DNA from: Rotaria sp. Silwood1
Taxonomy: Eukaryota; Rotifera; Eurotatoria; Philodinida; Philodinidae
DNA: 64,000 nt
Reading direction: 5' to 3'
Assembly (NCBI GenBank): GCA_905250075.1
Contig: CAJNOP010000008.1
Location: 3,978,941-4,042,940, forward strand
The number at the start of each line of letters is the position of its first letter. Within the stretch, counting starts at the first letter, position 1. This document shows, piece after piece, positions 47,958 through 60,700 of this stretch. A program made the position numbers and the translations under genes. The notes beneath the pieces are model-generated. The model was not told the origin of the DNA. It worked only from the letters and a program-made list of their open reading frames with translations, and made no database searches.

Positions 47958-49311
47958 CAAAAAAAAAAAGAAGGAAAAGAAGTTTTTTTTTAATAAAGAG
48001 GGAAAGAATTAGCAGTGAACAAAAAAAAATGAATGGGATTAGATATGTTGTCGGACTAAGAGAGCGTCATGACGAATGAGAACGAGACCTTCCCTCCTGT
48101 GAAATGCTTATCAGCAGGATGAATGTTCGATAAATATAAAAAAAAAAAAAAGAGAAAAAAAATACTTGAAGTTCAGTTTTTTTTTACACTATGGCCTATT
48201 CTTATCCAAGATGCCATCATCAGTTGCAACATGTCATGTGTCTTATTGACAGATAGTTGCTAAAAAAAATCAATGGAATGGGTTTGTCATTTATTCATAC
48301 GTATTGTGCGTATCACTCAAGATATTCGACTATTTCTGTCACGTTTGTCTGCACTTATTGTGTCGACATATAGTCCTTAACTAAATCTGTCAACACATTT
48401 CTATCTCTTATTATGGTCTATTTGTTATCTTTTGTCTAAGAGAAAAATCTCCGATTAGTTGTTATGTATGATAGAGAAAAACTATGTTCGAATAGATTTT
48501 ATTTTGTCGCTCATTTCATAACTCATCGATTTTCTCCATTGAAAGTTGTCAATAGAAGTGTTCGAGAGTAAATGCAGACATATAGCTCGAGCAAGATTCT
48601 CATTCAGAATTACATTATGTCGAAACGAGTAAGAAGATTTTTGACAGCAATTAAGACTCAAATAAGAAAAAAAAAGACTTTTTGATGAAGTGACATTCCT
48701 ATCAACTAATTCGATCGAACTAGTTTGCCGAAAATATTATTTTTATCCTTTATCATATTTTCTTCTTCTTTTAAATGAACAAAACATTTCTTTTTTTACA
48801 GATAATTTACTACTATAGTTAGATAAAAATATGCTGTTTCCTTAGTTCATAAATTGTACTAAGAAAAAAAGATCGGTTTAACATAGATACATTTATTTGA
48901 ATGTATTTGATTATAGTTGAATAGTATACATGTGTAATTTTTACTATGATATTGATCATACATTTTTTAGAGTAAAAATTATAATATTTTTCTTCTTTTT
49001 CTATCTGAGACATTTTGATTGTTGCTAAAAAACAGACATGCAGAAATATGTTGTAATTAAAAACGAAAACCTTAACCTAGTACTTATTCTATATGTTGCC
49101 TTGAGAAAAAAAAAATAAAAAATTTTTCCTGTAACTAATAAATATGATCATTTTCAAAAAGAATCACTTGAGTTTCTTCTTTTTTTTTTTGTTTATTTGA
49201 AAACATGATTTAACTAATATTAAATGATTATTTTTAGATATGTCTGTAAGACAAAGACAAAAACAATTTCATCATGTTTGTTGTTTTAAATAATTATTTT
49301 TGCGCATATAT
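47958..49311. other. 5' flank of the GPCR gene
   Basis: AT-rich with poly-A and poly-T runs. Presumed to contain the promoter and any 5' UTR exons of the receptor; none can be assigned. Confidence 0.4.
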
Positions 49312-51076
49312 ATGACGGCAATAAACAACGATGACGTAATCAATACCGTAAATGGTTTTCCAGTGCAAGCATCTTCTTTACTAGCGAATCCCACAACACG
49401 ACCAATATTCACATCCATTATAATTCTATTGAAAGTTTATCCGGTGCTTGTACTTGTATTGGGTTCATTTGGAAATTTATTATCATTTTGTGTTTTACTT
49501 CGTGCAAATATGAGACGATATTCAACATTTTGTTATTTAGCTTGTCTTGCTCTTGTTGATCTTGGAGTTATATTGACATTTTGTATTAATTTTATATTAT
49601 TATATCATTTTAATAATGATATACAAAATGAACCATTTACATGTAATTTATTTGCATTTTGTATTTATTTTCTTCCACAATATTCATCATGGATATTAGT
49701 TGCTGTTAGTATTGATCGTGTTATATCAGCAAAATATCTTCGTTTAGCTAAAACATGGTCAAAACCAAAACATTCAGTTTTAGTTACACTTTTACTTGGA
49801 CTTTTTCTCGCAATGTTAAATAGTCATTTTTTTCTTTATGAAAATAATGCAATTAAACAAAAACATCAACGTCAAATTATGCAAAATAATCAAAGTACAT
49901 ATGGAAAATATTTTTCAACAGATACATTAATTCATCACAACTCAGATGAATTTTCATTGAATAGTTTTTCAAGTGTAGGAGTTACAAGTAGTTCATCATT
50001 ATCATATGAACAATTTACACCACCATCAATACCATCAATTTATCGAGATACAACATTACAACAACAATATAATGAGTATATTACTATGTCACCAGAATTT
50101 ATTCAATCACTTGATGTTAATATAATTCATTGTTCACTTGAAAATTCTCCTGAACATGCATCACTTCATTTTTTTTGGATTTGGATAGATCTTCTTATGA
50201 ATGTTTTCTTACCATTTACAGGTAAACATAAAATAACCTAGAAAGAAAAACCAAGACAAAAAAAAAACTTCAAATCATTTTGTTTTTGTTTTTTTTTTTT
50301 TTTTTATTAAAGCGATGATTGCTTGTACAATAATAATAATTTTAACACTTGTTCGTTCATCAACACGTGCTGGTTCAACTTCTGTTCGTCGATCACGTCG
50401 TCGTCGTAATATATCTGTCATGTTAATCACTGTCAATCTTGTTTTTATTACTTTAACAGCTCCAATAGTTATATTTTTAAGTATACATCCATATGTAAAA
50501 GTTGATCGAAATCCTTATCGTAAATTAATGTTAATCTTGATAAAAACCTTCTGTATTATTTTAATGAATCTTAATCATTCAGTTAATATTATTATTTATT
50601 CAGTAACAGCAAAAGAATTTCGTTCGGAAATGAATAATTTTTTACATGCATTACTTTATTTTTTTATTGGTAAACCAATAAATCCACATGACCTGGGTTA
50701 TTTACATGATGATGGAACAATTATTTCACGTTTAAGACGTTTAAGACTTAATTTATTTAAATGTTGTCGAGTTAAAATGAATTCAAATTCAACAAATACA
50801 ACAGACTCAGGTGGTTTACCACAACATTTAACAACAGCTGGAATGCATAAACTTTCACCAAAAAACGATTGTACATATGGAAATAAATCACATAAACGTA
50901 AACAACTTGACCAAAATGGAAAAAAACAAACCTCCATTGTACGTTATAGTGAAACATGCACACCACAAAGAATTAGTCATCATCTTTCTATACAAATACG
51001 ACCTGATTCTGTATCATCGGTATTTGAACAAGAAGATTTATCATTACATGGTATATCAAATTCAACTGAGCATTAA
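49312..51076 (+). CDS. Class-A-like seven-transmembrane receptor (peptide-receptor type)
   Basis: Two exons (49312-50221 and 50313-51076) give 557 aa. The seven hydrophobic helices are visible. TM1 carries the family GN (LGSFGNLLSF), TM3 is followed by SIDRVISAKYL in place of DRY, and TM7 reads NHSVNIIIYSVTAKEFR in place of the usual NPxxY-x(5,6)-F. Cys residues in FTCNLF and IIHCSL suit the TM3-ECL2 disulfide. The second extracellular loop is very long (about 110 residues) and Ser/Gln-rich. After TM5 there is a basic loop (RRSRRRRNISVML), and the C-tail has a CC pair for palmitoylation. This pattern resembles neuropeptide receptors of the FMRFamide/myosuppressin-like kind and the many orphan rotifer receptors; the ligand is unknown. 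The start chosen is the ATG at 49312, the first in frame. Confidence 0.88.
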
Positions 51077-54000
51077 ATGTTTCTCATATGTTAAATTTAT
51101 TGTTATTCTGTTTTTCTTTTTGTGTCTGCTATTCTTTTTTGCTTTAGCTTGTTTCGCTTAAACATTCAATATCAATCCTCTCCTTGCGCATGCATAAAAT
51201 ATGACAATGAGAACAGAAAAAAAACAATATGTCAAAGAATAGATAGTTTCTATTCAATATACATTATTTTATTTGTTGAACATGATAATTAACGATACGA
51301 AAAAAAAAATAAAAAATAGAAAATTTTTTATGTAAGATTTTTCGACTAATTATTGAGCTAAAAAAAAAGATAATACTTATAAATATAACAAAGAAAATCA
51401 TCTATAGTACTCTTCTATGAAAAGAATATTACATATTGAACGATCGTTAAATTTAATCAATTATGTTTCCGAATGATTTCCATCTTTTGTTCAACACAAT
51501 AGAAAAAAAAAAAGAAAGCTAAATCTATTACATACGGCAAACAGATTTTTTTTTAATAATGACCTTATTTAACAAGATTTTCATTTATTGATATTTTACT
51601 TTGAGTACTTTTCCTTTTTTTTTCTCAGAACTCTTGAAGTTTATTATTAAATCTATAATTCATATGAACAACTTACACATTTTGTTTCATGTCAGACAGC
51701 AATCAATCAAACAAGCAAAATAAATAACCTTTCAATTTCAGTGATAATTATCCTATGCGACAAGCTCTGTCATTGGGTTCTATTAATACATATACTATTC
51801 GTTGTTTGCTAAAAAAAGAATAATAGGTTTTGTAATAATTCTACAAATAATTTGTGTTATCATGTAAACAAAACATGTTATTGCAATTTCTTCATGAAAA
51901 GAAAAAGTTATATGTTATTATCAACGTATTTTGAGTACAACTAAACAACATAATAATAAATAGAATTTGATCTGATATAAATACATAAGCATTTGTCGTA
52001 TTTATTATTTGAATGTTTAATCCATAGTAAGCAAAAGCATGAAGCCTTTCATAGACTTAGAAGAAATAATTATAAGACGAGAAAATGAGTAATCTTATAG
52101 TTTATGACAAGATAAATGAAATCTTTCATAATGAATAATGCTCAGAAATAGTGTGTGTCAAATAGTTTACGATGATCTAAATCTACATTATAAAAAAAAA
52201 ACATACTATGGATTATCTATTATTCAAGCAATATGTCTGTCAAATGGAAAATGTTTGATCATAAGCATTATATGAAAAGACTATTGTACGTTACTAATCG
52301 ATAAGATTTAATCAGATTTTCTATTAGTACAACTTTTATATACATAGAAAGATGATATTTATCTTATCAGAACTTGTTTATGATACGTGAATTTCATTCT
52401 GAAAATATCATCGATTAAATTTTCTACAAATCTAAATGTTCGTAGACTATCCCTCTGGAGAACAACAAAGAATAAAAGAACGATATTCTAAACTGATCAG
52501 AATATATTCTATTTGTAGTAAATATAATAAACTAAACAATGAGACTAGACGAAGCAATATTGTGAAGTTTTCTATTATTTAACTTCAATATCTTTGAATT
52601 CAATAAATGATTTTGTTTAGAAATGATTTCTCAATGGGTTTTTTCATTGATATATTGTTCTATTTTGTGAATATCTATATTTCTTTTTTTTTTTTAATAA
52701 CTAGCATTGATGTTGAATCGAAATTCAGATTGAATGATAAGTCAAAAATGTTAAGCGTGCTATATCGTGAAATGTTTTCATTATAATTTTTTTTTCCAAC
52801 TTTAATCAAGATCGGTTTCGATTCATACAAACTTAGTTTATTTTAAATTGTTATGAGTTGCTGTGGATAAAAATTGTTTACGTTGATGTAAAACTAACGA
52901 AGAATTTTCTGAAAACTGATCATGTAATACAAAGAATAGTGCTAAGCTATATGCTATTCTTAGAATTATAATTGCATTGAATTGAGGTAATTTTCTTCTT
53001 ATAGACGTGAAAGAAACCGAAGCATTGTTAAACTTCGCAAACCTTGTGTAATATAAAGTCTTATATATAATCTTTTGAAGTTTTGAGACTCTTTATTTCT
53101 ATGTTACGAAATTGTTTATGTCAATCACATAGAAACCCAATGTATTGATCCATACTCTTAGGCCGAAGAAAATAGAGTACATCAAAAGATGCTTATGTAT
53201 TCTCAATGAGCGTGTACATGTGTATGAAAGAATAAATTATATTCTTCATACTACTTTGGATTAGATTAAAATCCTTACAACAGCTTTTTTTTGAATACAA
53301 CACTGTATATACAATGAAAATATATAGACACTGATAGAAAAAATTATCCACACCAACTCATTTTAAACATAGTATTAATAATAAAGTAATTGTTGAAGAA
53401 ACTAGGAATATGAAAAGAACTATAATGAGCCCTACTATCTATTATCTAAATATCAAAACAAATAGACTGCCAGTACTAGTGATGTAACTAGATGGCGTTT
53501 GGATGAAACTCGAAGTACAATATGCCGATGAAGATGCTTCAAATGTCAATTATCGATCGAGACATTGATGATTCTCAAAAAAGCAACACATTATTTCTTC
53601 GATTGAGTACAGAACGCTTTTGGCACAAAATTATTTATTGGCATTTGTCAACTTGTCAAGATAATTATAATTAAACAAATTGAGTCGTCATGGTCAAATA
53701 AAAAAAATGTCATATTTGATCATAAAGTTATCTGTCTTCATTTCAATGTTTTATCTTATTCTCTTCGAGAAGTCGACGTGGCATCAAATGACAACTTTAG
53801 ATGCGTATATCTTATAAAAGATACCAGTATTAAAGAAAACTTACAATGAATCATTATATGTTGCATCGGCCATCTACATATATACATTGTACTTTGAGCC
53901 TCATTGAAAATTAAAATCAGAGCATTGCGATTCATCTCATTATTCTAAAATTCAAACATGTTGGCATAGAAAAGTACATGAAAAAAAATGAAAACAAGTA

Positions 54001-54247
54001 TTATGACATATTTACGAAGTTTCTTTTAGTATTCAAAGTCACATTGCTCTATTGTTCGTCTAAACTTTTTCCCATAACAAGAGACTGCAACTTTTCTATC
54101 ATGTCTGCGCGTATGCATTTCTCAGGAGAATATTCTATTGTGTCTGATGTATTTCAATAACTTTTTTGTTAGAAAAGTTTTTCAAAAAAGTCAAAGGAGT
54201 TTTACGGGAGAATCCGCCAGACCACCGAACTATTTTGTATGACACCG
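51077..54247. other. Intergenic region downstream of the GPCR
   Basis: AT-rich, with the receptor 3' UTR at its left end. No exon-like ORF, RNA gene or repeat arm was recognised. Confidence 0.4.
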
Positions 54248-56749
54248 ACCATCATTAGAATACTTAAAATCCATAATATTAGCTTTTTCTGATTCGTCTA
54301 TGAAAAATATCGAAGTATACAAGTGATATCACTCTTACTCATCAGTCAAAAAATCACATTTTTAGGATGCTCCTAGTATTTTACAATTTTCTCTATATTC
54401 ACTCATTCGTTTAAGTTCAAAGATATCTCAAAAGATGCACAAATGTTTTCTCTACAAGATTGTTCTGATTCATTAACTTCGACATTATCATTTATCAATT
54501 GACAATGTCAACATATGAACACACATGGCAATTGTTGAAAAGAAAAACTCTCTAGTATTTCGAATCTAATCACATGAAATCTTATTGTTCCAAAAACATT
54601 TATATATTTTGCTGAAAGTGCTTGAAATTCTGTATTATTTCAGTTATTCCTTCAAAATGTTAAAATACTGATGATGACAGTTAGTTTATAGCAAAAATAT
54701 TGATGGGTGACAAAGATAGGCAAATTAGCGTCTTTTTGACTCAAGTCAAGTCATGATTAATTCAAAAAACTTTCAAGTCAAGTCAAGTTGAAGTTCAATC
54801 TAATTTTCATGAAATTTTGCGTTAATTGAAAGCAAATTATCGAAAACGTTGTTTCCTTGATCGATACGAAAGTTTTGACATCGTTTGCTAATTTATTTAT
54901 TAATTTAATTATTATAAAAACAAAGAAAACAGCGTGTTTTCCCTAAACAGATTTTTGAAAAATGAAGTCATCAATGAAATTTGAGGAAAAAGATGTTCTA
55001 CATATTTCAACAGTCATCATCTTATTTCATGCAAAATCACTATATGGGCATAGTTGCTGATCTCTATTTCTATTTTACCCCTAGATCTTAAGTTAGAAAA
55101 CTGAAACTCAAGTGTATAAAACAGCTTTATATATATATATATATATACATTTTTAGACTTGACTTGACTTTTTTAAATATACGACCAAGTCACAAGTCAA
55201 ATCAAGTCATTTCTGAAAAGCTCCAAGTCACAAATGACTTGACTTGTCCATCTCTGATGATTGATGCTCATTCGTATCTATTCAAATCCACAATCAGAAT
55301 ATGTCATATTTCATATTCATGGAAATCAGAAGTGCAACTTCAGATTCATAATCAGCATGAAAAACTGGGTATACAATTGTTATCAATTTAAATGGAAACT
55401 TAATCATGCTATATTTATCATCAAAAGATATGAAACCAAATGTGTTACCTAATGTCAGATGATTGAACTCTACTCTTCAAAGTATCTATTGAAGTTTTTT
55501 TAAGCTTTGCATTATTTTTGAGAAAATCGAATTTTCCTCCATACTTGTAGCAAACGCATACAAAACTACAAAATTGTGTTCATATTTGATAATTTTTTTT
55601 TATCTTAACTTATTCTGATAACAAAATGAATCAAATATTCAGAATCAGCACAAAAAAATTAAGTCGAGTTACATATATTTTAATAAAATTTATTTGTTAC
55701 GAAAATACGTACTTGTGCTCAACTTCATCATTTTTTTTCTAAAATTTTCCTCTGAATCTCCAGAAGCTGATTTTTCATAAAACATTTTCTCAAAATGTAT
55801 GTGATTCGACGTGGTTTTTTGCATTGATTTCAAATATTTTATTCATATTGCTGTCAGAATAGGTTGTGATAAAACTGCCAAATATTGACATAATTTTCAA
55901 AGTTTTGTATACTTTTGCCACGAACATCGGAGAAAAAAACAGTTTTCTCAAAAATACAATAAAACTTACAAAAAGCTAAGTAAATACTTTTGAAACTAAG
56001 AGTCCCGTCATACTAAATGAGGTAAAATTTTTGATTGCATATCTTCTCATGGGAAAGTAAAGAGATCTACAAAGGTGTCGACAAACACATGGTTTGAGGT
56101 TATTCAAGTTGTTTGTATTTGACAAGATATGTTTTTTTTACTTGATTAAGTTTCTATTCAAACCAATAACTATTTTATCCCCAGTTTTTCATGCTGATTA
56201 TAAATCTGAAGTTACACTTTTGATTCCCATAAATATGACATATGCTGTATTCTGATTATGGATGTTGATAGATAGGAATAAGCATTATTCATCAATATTT
56301 GTGCTACGAACTAACTGTTATCATCAGTATTTGAACCTTTTGAAGAAATAACTGAAACAATACAGAATTTCAAGCACTTTCAGCAAAATATATAAATGTT
56401 TTTGGAACAATAAGATTTCTTGTGATTAGATCCGAAATACTAGAGAATTTTTCTTTTCAACAATTGCCATGTGTGTTCATATGTAGACATTGTCAATTGA
56501 TAAATGATAATGTCGAAGTTAATGAATCAGAACAATTTTGTAGAGAAAAAATTTGTGCATCTTTTGAGATATCTTTGAATTTAAACGAATGAGTAAATAT
56601 AGAGAAAATTGTAAAATACTAGGAGCATCCTAAAAATGTGATTTTTTTGACTGATGAGTAAGAGTGATATCAGTTGTATACTTCGATATTTTTCATAGAC
56701 GAATCAGAAGGAGCTAATATTATGGATTTTAAGTATTCTAATGATGGTT
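54248..56749. repeat. Very long foldback element, about 1 kb arms
   Basis: The outer boundaries are ACCATCATTAGAATACTTAA at 54246-54265 and its inverse ATTCTAATGATGGT ending near 56749. The arms match by eye along their length: GGATGCTCCTAGTATTTTAC / GTAAAATACTAGGAGCATCC, CAATTGACAATGTC / GACATTGTCAATTG, CAGCATGAAAAACTGGG / CCCAGTTTTTCATGCTG, and near the centre TTTTTGAGAAAATCG facing the inverse at about 55945. The centre is near 55730. The left arm is interrupted by a 546-bp element (54711-55256). There is no long ORF. Divergence between arms looks moderate (roughly 10-20 percent by eye), so it is not recent. Confidence 0.9.
54711..55256. mobile_element. Non-autonomous hAT-like element nested in the foldback
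   Basis: The left end CAAAGATAGGCAA and the right end, on the other strand, CAGAGATGGACAAG resemble the CAGAGATGGGCAA-type ends of hAT elements. Flanks ATGGGTGA (54703-54710) and ATGATTGA (55257-55264) form an imperfect 8-bp duplication. Comparison with the uninterrupted right arm of the foldback shows the insert precisely. Subterminal CAAGT repeats occur at both ends, and a TA microsatellite lies at about 55129-55147. No transposase. Confidence 0.75.
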
Positions 56750-57781
56750 TATCGTTTGAGGTAACAAAATGGAAAATCAAAGTTTTCGTTGCGGTTACCT
56801 TACTCGGTGGCACTGTAAATCTTCTCTTACGGATCTAAAACAAGATTTCTAAGGTTTTCCAAGTCTAGAAAAGATGTTGATCTCAGTATATTAAAGATTT
56901 TGACTCAAAACCGCTAAAAATGAGCAAATATTAGTGTAAATATACTAGCTAAAGGTACAATTTTGTCAGAAGTTAAGTATTGACAGACGATCCTTTATTA
57001 CACTTGATACATCGTTTTTCCAAGGTACATCTTCTATTGCGAGGAAGGATTTAGTTGCTGGAGCCAAATATAAACCTATATATTTTTTTACCATCATTTC
57101 AACTAACAAAACAGTCCGTTCTATTGACGACAACACTTCTGTTATAAGTTCTTATTTTCAATTTATCAAGTTTTTAGAATCGGATCTTTATGATATACTT
57201 GAATTGAATTCCTTCCATACTTATTCAATCTTTTTGGTCATCGTTTTCAATTAAAATTTTTTATATTATCATCTGTTGTTATTATTATTATTATTGTTTA
57301 ATTTTTTCAATAAAAGAAATTGTTAGTTTAACATGTGGTACGATACATTTAATAAATTGTTTTTCTTTTGTTTTCTTTTTATAAATAAGAACAAAAAAAA
57401 CGAAAGATTTTCATCTTTTCCTCCACCACATCTCTCTCCTGTAGTCATCAGAATATAGACTAATGTAGTTATAACAAAAACAAGCAAATTTAGGAATCAA
57501 AAGAAAAGGAATACACAACAAACAGAAGAGAGATAAAAGAAAAAGAAATAAATAAAATATTAGTTTGTATATGAAAAAAAAAACAACAACAATAACAACA
57601 GCATATGTTGTTTTGCAAAAAAAAAAAAAAGATTGAAATTGTAAATAAGAAACGTTCTTCTCTCTTTGTTCTTGTCTTCTTATTGATTCATTCTTCACTA
57701 TGTGTGAGATTGTGCTACTGCTGCTGTTGCAAAAAAGAAAGAGATATGACATAATTGGAGAAAAGAAAAATTGTTTTTTTT
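56750..57781. other. Intergenic region downstream of TM9SF3
   Basis: Must contain the TM9SF3 3' UTR at its right end. Short ATT and poly-A tracts are visible near 57270-57640. No gene was recognised. Confidence 0.4.
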
Positions 57782-60700
57782 TCAGTCTATTTTATGTGAA
57801 TAAATTTTTCGAACAAATGCTTGTGTACCAATATAACCGAATGTTCCACACATTATTCCAAGACCAACAGAAAATAATGCCATATAACCAAAATAAAATA
57901 CCGTTTGAAACATGCCATACATTCTAAAGTAAAAAAAACAATATGTAGTTTTATTTTTATCAATGACACATTGTATTTTATTATTTAAATTACTTTGTTT
58001 TAAATAAGAAATAATAAATCGCATAGAAATAAACATAAATTGATGAAGATGCTCCAGCCAGAAAACTTGTCCATTGCCTAAAAAAATGGTTTTCAACTTA
58101 TAATAAATATTTTTAAATCTTGTAATGGTCTTCCATCACTCATTGCATTCTTAATCAAGTCTGTAGAAGTTCTTCGAGACTCAGTTTTGACTGTATTCAA
58201 ACCCTAAAATTTGGTACCTAATGTACTTTCAACTTCAATATGCTAGATATATCGTTATACGAAGAAAAGGCTTGATTGTAAGTTAATTCTTGGAATATTC
58301 ATCGTTGGATTTCCGACTGTTTTCAAGGATGAAAAGGAATTAAAAATTCGACAGAAAATGTCTTCATTCGTCATTCTAGTGGCGCAACCAAGAATGAACT
58401 TGACAGAGTGACGCTCTATTATCAGAAGAAAGAAAAATGTAATAGTTATCATCATTGAAACTACATTTTATGGACTTTCTCCATGATCGTACGGTACTGC
58501 CCTACTAGCTACGATATTTCCTGATTATGCTACTATGTCTTTCAGTCAAGACTTTTCACAAGATTGTGACAAATTTTACAGAAAAATGAGGAAGTTTTGG
58601 AAGGAGCAAGTCCTTACCAATTGTTCTCGAATCGAAAACACTGATTCATCGACAAGTTCAATATGAATGAATTCTTTGGATTTATTCGATATCTGAGATA
58701 AAACATAGTAAATCTTTATCAGATCTACTATGGAGTAGTTTTGAGTTCATTTCAAATTGATTCTATATTATACAGAACACATGCGATGTTGCAAAAAGAT
58801 TCTAATTCAAAATTAAACTAACTCTATGATATGTAAAGGTGTATAAGGTTAGATTTTTTCATTCCATTCGAAAAAAAACAACATCAGTTTTAAAATATTG
58901 CCTAAACAAGACAACGTAACTCTTAGATTTTCTTTGTTTATTATTATAGTCGGCAGGTTTCACATGTCTTTAAATTCTTGGATATGAGTTTTATTGTCAT
59001 AAGTGAGGAATCAAATGGGTCATAAAATAATGAATTTATCACTATTTTAACGATCATTTTTTTCTTTTCAAAGCACAAATATGAGTTTTTTATTTTTATT
59101 CAAAAGATATACTATCAAATTCTCTACAGAAAACTGCTTAACCTCTTTTCTAATAAAAGTGAAAAATACTTAACATCAGATAATGATTCAACATTTTTTT
59201 AAAATATATATTTGATATACAGTGAATCGTTTCGTTGTATCAAAATGTCCTTAATTCAGTAATGATTGACTTCTTTTTCTAACATATAACGTAAAATTAT
59301 AACGTTAATATGATATACTTTGAAAATAATTAGCAATCATAATTCTTGTACTTAGACTTAATTTAAAGATACAATACTTTCATCAGTGGCATCCATATCA
59401 AAACATAGAAAATATTGAAAAACAAAAACCCTATTTTGCTATATTTCAGCTTTGTCTTTTGTTCAAATTTTGTCAACGAGTTAATTAGCCTATTTCATTG
59501 ATACAATTTATTTCCCAATAATTTCAGAAGTTTACTGAAGAAATCTTGTCTTGGAGAGAGGAGAAATAGAATAAACAGTAATGATATTATCTGACATTTT
59601 TAAGACAAATGTTACCATAATTGATGAATTAGAGAAAGTTTGTGCGTTCAACGCGCTTATGTTGAAATAACTTGATAAAAAAAAATATGAAGAAGAATCC
59701 ATGAAATAAAAGAAATTATTTTTCAAAATCAATAAATTCTTGATTTAATGAAACGATATGAAAATGGCTATTTGTCCTTAAATGAATATTTTGAGTCATA
59801 TTAGTATTCTTGTTTTTTTTTTATTCTTTGCTTTCCTTTTATTATTTATTAATATTGACACGAACAAGACGACAATACTGGATGAATTATTACTTTTTTC
59901 TATTTCTTTTCTTCGTTTGCTTCACTACTAAAATATAGTAAAAGGAAAGCAAAAAAAAGAAATTCATAGTGTGCATATAAATTTTCTAAATATATAATAA
60001 CTAATTCAATATGACATCCGTTAAGACTCATCAATAACTCAACTTTCTAAGCTGAAAAGCCTTTAGCTTAAAAATACTTTCATTGCACTAAGGGATCAAT
60101 CGATGTCCTGTGAATAAATACTGAATTTATGTTCGAGACTTACATTGATTTTTTGCACTTTGAAAGAACAAAAAACAAAAAAAAGATTCAACTATTCCAA
60201 TCCTTATTGAAAGCATTGTATCGGAACGTCAATTTAGAAAATTTCGAATTCGAATCTACCTGTTATTTTTAGTGAGAAATTATATCTCTATAAGATTAAC
60301 TGATGAAAGTTTACTTCATCGTTTTTATTTTAAATTTAGCTTTCAAAATTAGATCTAAGCCGTTGTCAAATGAATAACTGCAATGTTAAACTTTTGAATA
60401 TGCATTTTGATTTCAATATAAGTTGAATTGTATGACAAAATAAAACACATTCCAAAGTACAAGAAAATATTTTCACGTTTTTTCTTGTTGTCTGTAGGAT
60501 TACTTAGAATATTCGAAAAAGTTTTTGAAACGTTAAAATCTCAGAAAGTTAATTTAATGCTATTTGTTGAGTATTCCTTAATTAACTTTTCTACTTCACT
60601 TTGTATGTAGATGAGTCTTATTCATTTTCCCTAGAGAATCTAACGACGCATCTATTTAGCGGAAAAAATACAACCTGCGGATTTGAAAAAGATATTGCCA

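Noticed and set aside
57411-57752. Minus-strand ORF rich in Phe/Leu downstream of TM9SF3
   Set aside because: Low-complexity translation of poly-A and pyrimidine-rich DNA in the likely 3' flank.
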